Shown in pieces: positions 58,571 to 64,000 of a stretch of 64,000 nucleotides of DNA (positions within the stretch are counted from its first letter, which is position 1; each line of letters begins with the position of its first letter). Source of the stretch: Asterochloris sp. CNOR1. Taxonomy: Eukaryota > Chlorophyta > Trebouxiophyceae > Trebouxiales > Trebouxiaceae. The position numbers and the translations under genes were made by a program. The notes beneath the pieces were generated by a model that worked only from the letters and a program-made list of their open reading frames with translations, ran no database searches and was not told where the DNA came from. Where the stretch lies: the NCBI GenBank assembly GCA_963969365.1, contig OZ017758.1, positions 1,116,001 through 1,180,000 on the forward strand, in the 5' to 3' direction.

Positions 58571-61500
58571 ATGCGCCGAGCCAATGTGCGAGCTGGAATG
58601 TTGACCTATGCCCTGGCTACCGACCTAAGTACTAGGTCAGAAACCCTAGCGCGCCAAAGTTCCCCAGATCCATCTTCATGCAGCACTACCAAGTGCCATC
58701 TGCTCAGTACAGCAGCTACATTAACCATGTCATCAACCTGGGGCTGGCTGGGGACTACATAGCACAATTGCATGGCAGTTGCTCCCCAAACAGCCCCTGT
58801 TCTCTCAGAGCGGCCATTAATCAAGCCTGCAGACACCTGTCTGGCGTGGTGGATGATCTCCAGCCAGTGCCGGTCTCTGCCCTTGGTGTGCACAGTTCAG
58901 AGACCTTGGGCCAGCAGAATGGAGCACCAACCCCAGACGCAGCAGTTGGCTTGGCAGCAAACATGCCTAACACTCCTGAGGAGGAAACTCGTATTCTCAG
59001 GTGCACCCAGCACATCAATGTATGTCATGGTGCGGCTAAGCCACAGAACACAGTCCAGGCTGAAACATCCGCTGCCAAGCTCTGGAAGGTAGACACCGTA
59101 GGCCTTTGATCCCGTTCTTCATGGCGCCCTTGATGCTTACGAGGACATGTCGCTCACACACCCATTTTGCAGAGATACTGTGAGCAGGAGGAGTCCCCTG
59201 ATGGCGACCTCATGTCCCAGGTCAAGGTTCTTGAGTTCTCGATATGGCTTGTGGATGAGGCAGTGCAGCAGAATGGTGCTCGATACTCATTCAGCAGTGT
59301 GGGGTGAGAGGCCACTCCACTGCCGTGTCTGAGCTGCACTCAAGTCTTGCCCTCCCCAACTTTGGCCTGGTGTGTGCAGTGCTTATCTGTGCCACCTCAA
59401 GGAAGTCCGCAGAGAGCAGTACTCACAGGGCCGCATCACCTCAGATGTACCCGCACCCCTGGAGATTCAGGCAGTTAGGGACTTGGCCCGTGCACGTGGC
59501 AAGGAGATGCAGGCTGAGACCCTCAATGCGCAGATGGCAGCTCAGGTGTGTATGGACCTCAGAGGGCTTCCCTGTTTTGAGGTCGATGTCGGTGGACTGT
59601 GGTGGGCTGGCATCAGCCTGGATCAACGAAGCTGGCGTCTTTGCCCTGATCATGGCTTCCAAGCTGCCATCGGCCAAGAAGTCTCAGCGCTGGGTGTTCT
59701 CAGGGTTGGCTGACCAGATGACTGACTGACATGCTTCCTAGCTCTGCTTTGTTTATCCACTTCTCTCCATGAGATTTTCTGTCTGTCTCGAAAAGTTCCA
59801 TCAGCTCGGCTGGCAAAAGCCCAGTCGCTACTTGTGAATTTTATGCGTCAAGTTGCTGTTTGAATGTGCAGGTGGATGCTGCACTGAGCGCAGGGCAGCT
59901 TCGCCAGTCCCTGCAAAAGCTTTCCTGCAGAAGCAGTGGCAGTGGGCCTTGCTGCTGAGGATGGCAATGACGTTCATGCCAGCCACACTGGGCCGCCCTG
60001 ATGACCTGCGCAAGCTTCCCTGGAGCTGCCTGGCACTGAGGACGCAGGATGGTGTGGGGCCAACGCCCTCTGTGGCAATCCTCTGTGGTAGCATGCAGGG
60101 GAAGACTGTGAAGCCTGGGCAGGTGGATATTCCTGGTGTCGTCAGGTATGCGCATTCATGTTGTCAGACGCACTTGGGCAGTTTGCTGCAGTGTATTCTC
60201 AAGTTTTATGCCTCCTCTGCCGCAGGTATCGAGACCATCGCATCTGTCCTCAGGCAGCGCTTGCCGACCTGGCTGTCGCTACCTTCCACAGGGGCATCAA
60301 ACTTGAGGATCTGGCCAAATACATTGTTGCAGCCCCTAGCATGCAGGGGAATCAGCCCATGAGCGGGCAGACCCTCAACGTTCACCTTCGGCAGGCTTTT
60401 GACCTTGCTGATGAGCCAGTGCGTTAATGCTGCAGTTTTTGGACACGGCTGTGGGTGACATCTGTGGCTTGTTACATCGCAGGTGTGCCCTGCGGCAGCC
60501 TTGATGGGTACTCAACGAAAGGGGAAGTCAGCCACAAATTCAAGAAGCATGGTGTGGAGGCAGCATAGAATGTCGGCATCAACAAAGCGGAGGTCAAGAT
60601 GGCGGCGAGGTAGGCAACTCAGGCCATGCTGTGCACTTTGAACAACATTATCCCCAGCTGACCAGTGTTGTGCCATGCAGGCATGAGTCTGACACCACAG
60701 ACCTGTATTGCATCTTTGACCCAGACACAGCCCACAGGCTGGCTGGCTGGGGATGGGACTGGAAGGAGAATCATCGTTTGGGTCAGGCTGATTTCAAGGT
60801 AAGGTCACTGCAGTGCCAGTGCTTCTCACGCAAATCACCAAAATTGGGGAATGGGGGGACTGATCTGATTGTGTTCTGAGGAGGATGTGCTGGATCGCAT
60901 CATCCCGGGCTTGACTGTGCTCCTGCGCCAAGCTGGCGTGCGATGCCACCCTGCACATCCTTTGCGAGCGCCCTCACACGCCATCGACCACCTGCGGCAG
61001 GTGTTTGTGCAGAACGCCAGCTTGAGAATTCAGTCATATGGGGACCAGTGGCTCCGCACCATCCGCCCAGCAGCCAGTCACCTTCTGCAGACCGCTGTAG
61101 GCAAGCAGCTGCGGCAGGAGACATGGGACAAACACAAGCCGCTGAGAGGATTCTCAAAGACAAAAATGAGTTTTTCACCAACCCAATGGTGAGCGCTGTG
61201 GCCTTGAGGTGTCCAGATCAACCATGCTCTGACCCTTTTCCCCTGCCATGTCGCGGGCTTTCTTCAAGACGCTGAGTGGAAAGGAGGCCACGCCTATGCC
61301 AGTTGCCCCTGTGGTGATGCTGCCCCAGGTGCCTCTTTCCAGTGTTCAGCCTCCAGCATCCGCCAACCCCATGCCGTGGGTGCCTCCGGCTTCAAAGGCC
61401 AGCTATGGCGTTACTCTGCTGCCTCAGGCCCTCAGTGCGCTGAGCCCCGGGAATGAGAGGGACTCCTTTTTGGTCGAGAAACAGGTATGCAGTTAATTGC

Positions 61501-61882
61501 CTTTCAGCTTGAGCGCCTGTGTACTGGTCAGACCTTGTCGCCTTGTGAACTGCAGGTGTGGAAGCTCTCAGGTTTCCAGACAGTCGCAGAAGCATTTTGA
61601 GGCGTTCTCCAAGATCTCAGCGGTGCCTGCAGACCTCCGCATGTGGCATGGCAGCAAGAAAGAAGGGCCAGCAGCATGGCCTTCTCAAGATTCAAAAATG
61701 GCATTGCTGCTGAGGTCAGGAACCGCATGGTTGCCTTGGGAAGCACCATGGCTGCTGTGGTTGGGGCTTTAGAAATGGAACGTGAGCGAATTTCCACCAG
61801 GACAGTCAGCTCACTGCAGCAGCTATGCAGCAGGTACAGCAGTGTTTCCAAGCTGCTTGGCAAGCGTAAGCAGAGCAGCTGA
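58571..61882 (+). CDS. Crypton-like tyrosine recombinase (NDC10_II-type domain)
   Basis: DNA transposon protein or a gene derived from one. The start MRRANVRAGMLTYALATDLS at 58571 joins over a 32-nt intron (58636-58667) to SIFMQHYQVPSAQYSSYINH. The N-terminal DNA-binding-like part has KVLEFSIWLVDEAVQQNGAR and AYLCHLKEVRREQYSQGRIT. The recombinase core reads KQWQWALLLRMAMTFMPATL, GRPDDLRKLPWSCLALR (the conserved Arg), CGSMQGKTVKPGQVDIPGVV, RYRDHRICPQAALADLAVAT; this GKT...G...RD..CP.gALA pattern is that of Crypton and NDC10 domain II. Further on, EVSHKFKKHG, INKAEVKMAARHESDTTDLY and FDPDTAHRLAGWGWDWKE follow the usual H-x-x-[RK], R-x-H/W and Tyr pattern. One in-frame stop lies in this last part and one join near 60420-60480 does not fit, so it may be decaying. 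The C-terminus ends QLCSRYSSVSKLLGKRKQSS. About 10 introns, like host genes. Confidence 0.65.
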
Positions 61883-61965
61883 GCAAGCCTTTGACTGTTT
61901 GCTGATCTAAATTGACGATTCCTACAGCCGTTCGAATGAACAGGTCAGTTTTTCTGCTGAAAGTC

Positions 61966-61989
61966 ATGTTACATTGAGCAGTGTAACAT
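61966..61989. terminator. Perfect 8-bp hairpin just after the recombinase gene
   Basis: ATGTTACA, an 8-base loop, then TGTAACAT: a perfect inverted repeat about 85 bp beyond the stop. It may be part of a 3' processing signal or an element end. Only the palindrome itself is certain. Confidence 0.5.
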
Positions 61990-62151
61990 ATCATTCAAAG
62001 GTGAGAAAGCACTCCACAGACACGCATGCTTCCCACCAGGGCAAGCCCCTTGAGGCCTATTCTCTCAGACTTGCCGTGATACCAGGCTTGGTCTACATAC
62101 CTAGTGTCACAATTCCCCTTGCAAGCATCTCGGAGACTGGACTGATCAGTC

Positions 62152-62177
62152 CTCATGAGTGGCACTCATGAGTGGCA
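62152..62177. repeat. 13-bp perfect direct repeat
   Basis: CTCATGAGTGGCA twice, head to tail, at the edge of the virus-like fossil. Could be a duplication made on insertion, or a chance tandem repeat. Confidence 0.75.
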
Positions 62178-62922
62178 CGCAACGAATGATCGAATTTACT
62201 AGGCTGAAACATCAGCTTGAGGTTTAAGTGGCAGCATGGCAGGCCAAAGCCCTGATCAGGGCCTGCAGGGCTTAAAGAAGGCTCAGTCAAAGGCAGGTCC
62301 CTCCAGCTGCAACACAGCATGGTCTCAGGGAGGACCAGCAAAATGCTCAAAAGGTTAGGAAGGCAACATACCACCGTCATTATATGCTGCAGCAGTGTCG
62401 CCCTGGTGAACAGGGGAACGCCAGGTGGTTTAAGATTTTGGCCAATCCTGCCCTTCACGGATTGGCATGAGGCCATCCGTGTGCCACGTCCCAAGACATC
62501 GGCCTCTGGGCGGTGATTTGCATGGTCGTTGTTGTCCACGTACAGTGACCTGTAGTCGCCAAGCCCCTTCAGGCCGCGAGCTGGTCCAGCATCTGCTTTC
62601 AACTCGTTGAACAACTTCACCTCCACAAAGCCAGTCTCTGTGCCAAATATGGGTGTCATGGAGGCAGCAATGCGGGCTTTGACAGCGCTCTTGGTCTTGG
62701 GAGCCTCAGACATCGCAAGGAAGTGTACGTGGTCATTGCCAGCTTTGTGGTGAAAGGTACCTGAATACTTCTTTATGTTGTTTCCAAAGACATTCTTCAA
62801 GGCTGCCACGCTCTGCTGCGAGACCTGAGGCAGCTGGTCTTCGTTGGTGGTGATGTGATGACAACAACTTCAAAGTTGCGCTCCTGCAATGGCTTCTTGC
62901 CGCTGCCTTGCTTGGAGTTCAT
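62153..62922 (-). mobile_element. Fossil of a virus-like element, possible HUH-Rep-type gene
   Basis: A coding-like stretch on this strand begins MNSKQGSGKKPLQERNFEVV at about 62922 and continues with LKNVFGNNIKKYSGTFHH, DHVHFLAMSEAPKTKSAVKA, RIAASMTPIFGTETGFVEVK and LKGLGDYRSLYVDNNDHAN. The DHVHFLAM segment has the form of an HUH motif flanked by hydrophobic residues, and a later Tyr-containing segment could match the third Rep motif, but a helicase domain is absent and the family is only a suggestion. It looks broken, with about one clear break, and it lacks introns, unlike its neighbours. The 3' part fades into non-coding sequence. Age unknown; codon use still looks protein-like, so perhaps not very old. 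Alternative: a remnant of another transposon protein. Confidence 0.35.
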
Positions 62923-63413
62923 TGTGGCCTGCTCTCCTATGAGTGGGATTGAAAAGCTGTAAGTAGGCACACAGGGGCAAGCTCATTGATGTGAGCTAAA
63001 GACTGTCAAGAAGCATTCCAGTGGGCATGAGCACCATCACCAGGGTCTGTCGCGGAGCAGGCCTTCAAGTCTGACGCCGTGTCGCAGGGTGTTACCTGAC
63101 TTACTTTAGGTTGCAAGAAGCTAGACATACCGCTACACCAGCATACCGACATCATCCTTCGTCTGCTCTTCATTCAAGAAGACAAACTGTTGCTTTGACC
63201 GCATGTCGGATGCTGCCCACCTCCTTCATTGACAGGTATTTGCTGAAATGATATGGGCGGGCTGCAGGCATTCAGGTGGGAATGTACAGCAGCACACGTC
63301 CGGGCTATGTTACAGTGGTGGGATGTCTATATACAGCAAAGTTCAGGCTTTTGGGGACAGATCATGGCAGCGGAGGGCAGCCACTCAATACTGGCAGGAT
63401 GAGGGTCAAAATC
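62923..63413. other. Region between the fossil and the transporter gene
   Basis: About 490 bp. One short stretch on the minus strand near 63137-63205 reads MRSKQQFVFLNEEQTKDDVG before a stop and may belong to the neighbouring fossil. Otherwise nothing recognised; the part nearest 63414 is presumably the 3' UTR of the transporter. Confidence 0.35.
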
Positions 63414-64000
63414 CTAGTCAGGGGATGCACTCTGTTGTTCTTGGTGTTCTACATCATCAAGCAGGGGCTCCTTGGAGCCTTCATCTTGAGAAGAGAGTGA
63501 ATGGATGTCATCGCCCTGAGTCTGCACGTGATCTCCAACAGCCAGTCGTCGATAGTCTGGTGCCTTTCTTGCCTTTACCATGCCCACCAGGAAGAGCAGG
63601 GCTGCCAGCAGCAGAAAGAGGCTGCAGAAGGCCATGCTCAACCTGCATCATTAATGCGCCCTCAGGCGCCTACAAGCTGGTAGTAAGCATGATGCATGGC
63701 ATTGGCCCGACTGGCAGTCTGCCCGCGCAGTGATCGGTGCACATCCAACTGTCAAAGCTAGACAAGAGTGCAGAGCAGAGAGCATCAAACACAGCAGGCA
63801 AGCGCTGTGCATGGAAGTGACAAGCTGCACTGTCGAGGGTGTGGCCAGCGGCTGGCTGCTCAGTGACAGGACTGACCTCCAGTCATGTAGCCGGCTCTGC
63901 AGCAAGCTCAGCGCTGGTGCGCTGGGAACATCTCCCAAAACGTGGATGGTGATGAGCTGCATGCTCATCGCAAAGGGGCGCAGCAGGGGTGGCACTGACC
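63414..64000 (-). CDS. Spinster-type MFS transporter, 3' end (5' cut by window)
   Basis: Spinster-like major facilitator proteins carry sphingolipids or related lipids across lysosomal or other endomembranes. Two exons are visible. The upstream one (about 63886-64000) reads RPFAMSMQLITIHVLGDVPS, then ALSLLQSRLHDW; the run IHVLGDVPS and the following helix match the late transmembrane part of Spinster proteins. It joins in phase 2 to the last exon (63414 to about 63643): LSMAFCSLFLLLAALLFLVG, a final membrane span, then an acidic, Ser-rich cytosolic tail with DEGSKEPLLDDVEHQEQQ and the stop TAG at 63414-63416. The tail contains a dileucine-like acidic motif (KEPLLDD) that could act in sorting. 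The main part of the gene lies beyond base 64000. Confidence 0.72.

Overview
The window is eukaryotic nuclear DNA from what looks like a green alga, most probably a trebouxiophyte (an inference from the mix of plant-type and animal/flagellate-type genes, not proven). Genes are on both strands and each is cut into many short exons. Most introns are GT-AG, often with a CTGCAG-type 3' splice site and phases I could match across junctions. I see no bacterial-style operons, no rRNA or tRNA genes and no CRISPR array. Gene models were assembled by hand from protein-like exons and splice phases, so outer ends and some internal joins are approximate.

Layout, left to right: the 3' end of a syntaxin-18/SYP81 SNARE (+); a tiny conserved-looking protein of about 85 aa (-); cyclin A (-); a small unknown gene (+); MCM6 helicase (-, about 9 kb); a doubtful small gene (-); an unknown protein with a possible ubiquitin-like start (-); a DUF2062 membrane protein (+); SIN3 corepressor (-, about 13 kb); SEC23 of the COPII coat (+); an unknown plant-type protein (-) sharing a 117-bp divergent promoter with a GalT/HIT-like protein (+); a TTLL9-type tubulin polyglutamylase (+); a J-domain/ferredoxin protein of the plastid CDJ3-5 type (+); a catalytically dead rhomboid with a long N-terminus (+); a weak small gene (+); a Fic-domain AMPylase (+); a Crypton-like tyrosine recombinase gene with introns (+); a broken virus-like Rep-type fossil (-); and the 3' end of a Spinster-type transporter (-).

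Functionally this is mostly housekeeping: S-phase control (cyclin A, MCM6), chromatin (SIN3), ER-Golgi traffic (SYP81, SEC23), plastid Fe-S chaperone work, tubulin modification and ER/Golgi-type membrane proteins. The right end (58.5-62.9 kb) is where mobile or fossil material sits.

The most striking thing is structural. In MCM6, SIN3, SEC23 and the J-domain gene, many introns carry one or two diverged tandem 'echo' copies of the neighbouring exon edge, including the splice site. I count about a dozen such places. They look like tandem duplications that may make, lengthen or confuse introns. Other points worth checking are two candidate introns of exactly 32 nt, two candidate GC-AG introns, five consecutive psi-K-x-E (SUMO-type) motifs in SIN3, and a rhomboid that has lost both catalytic residues.
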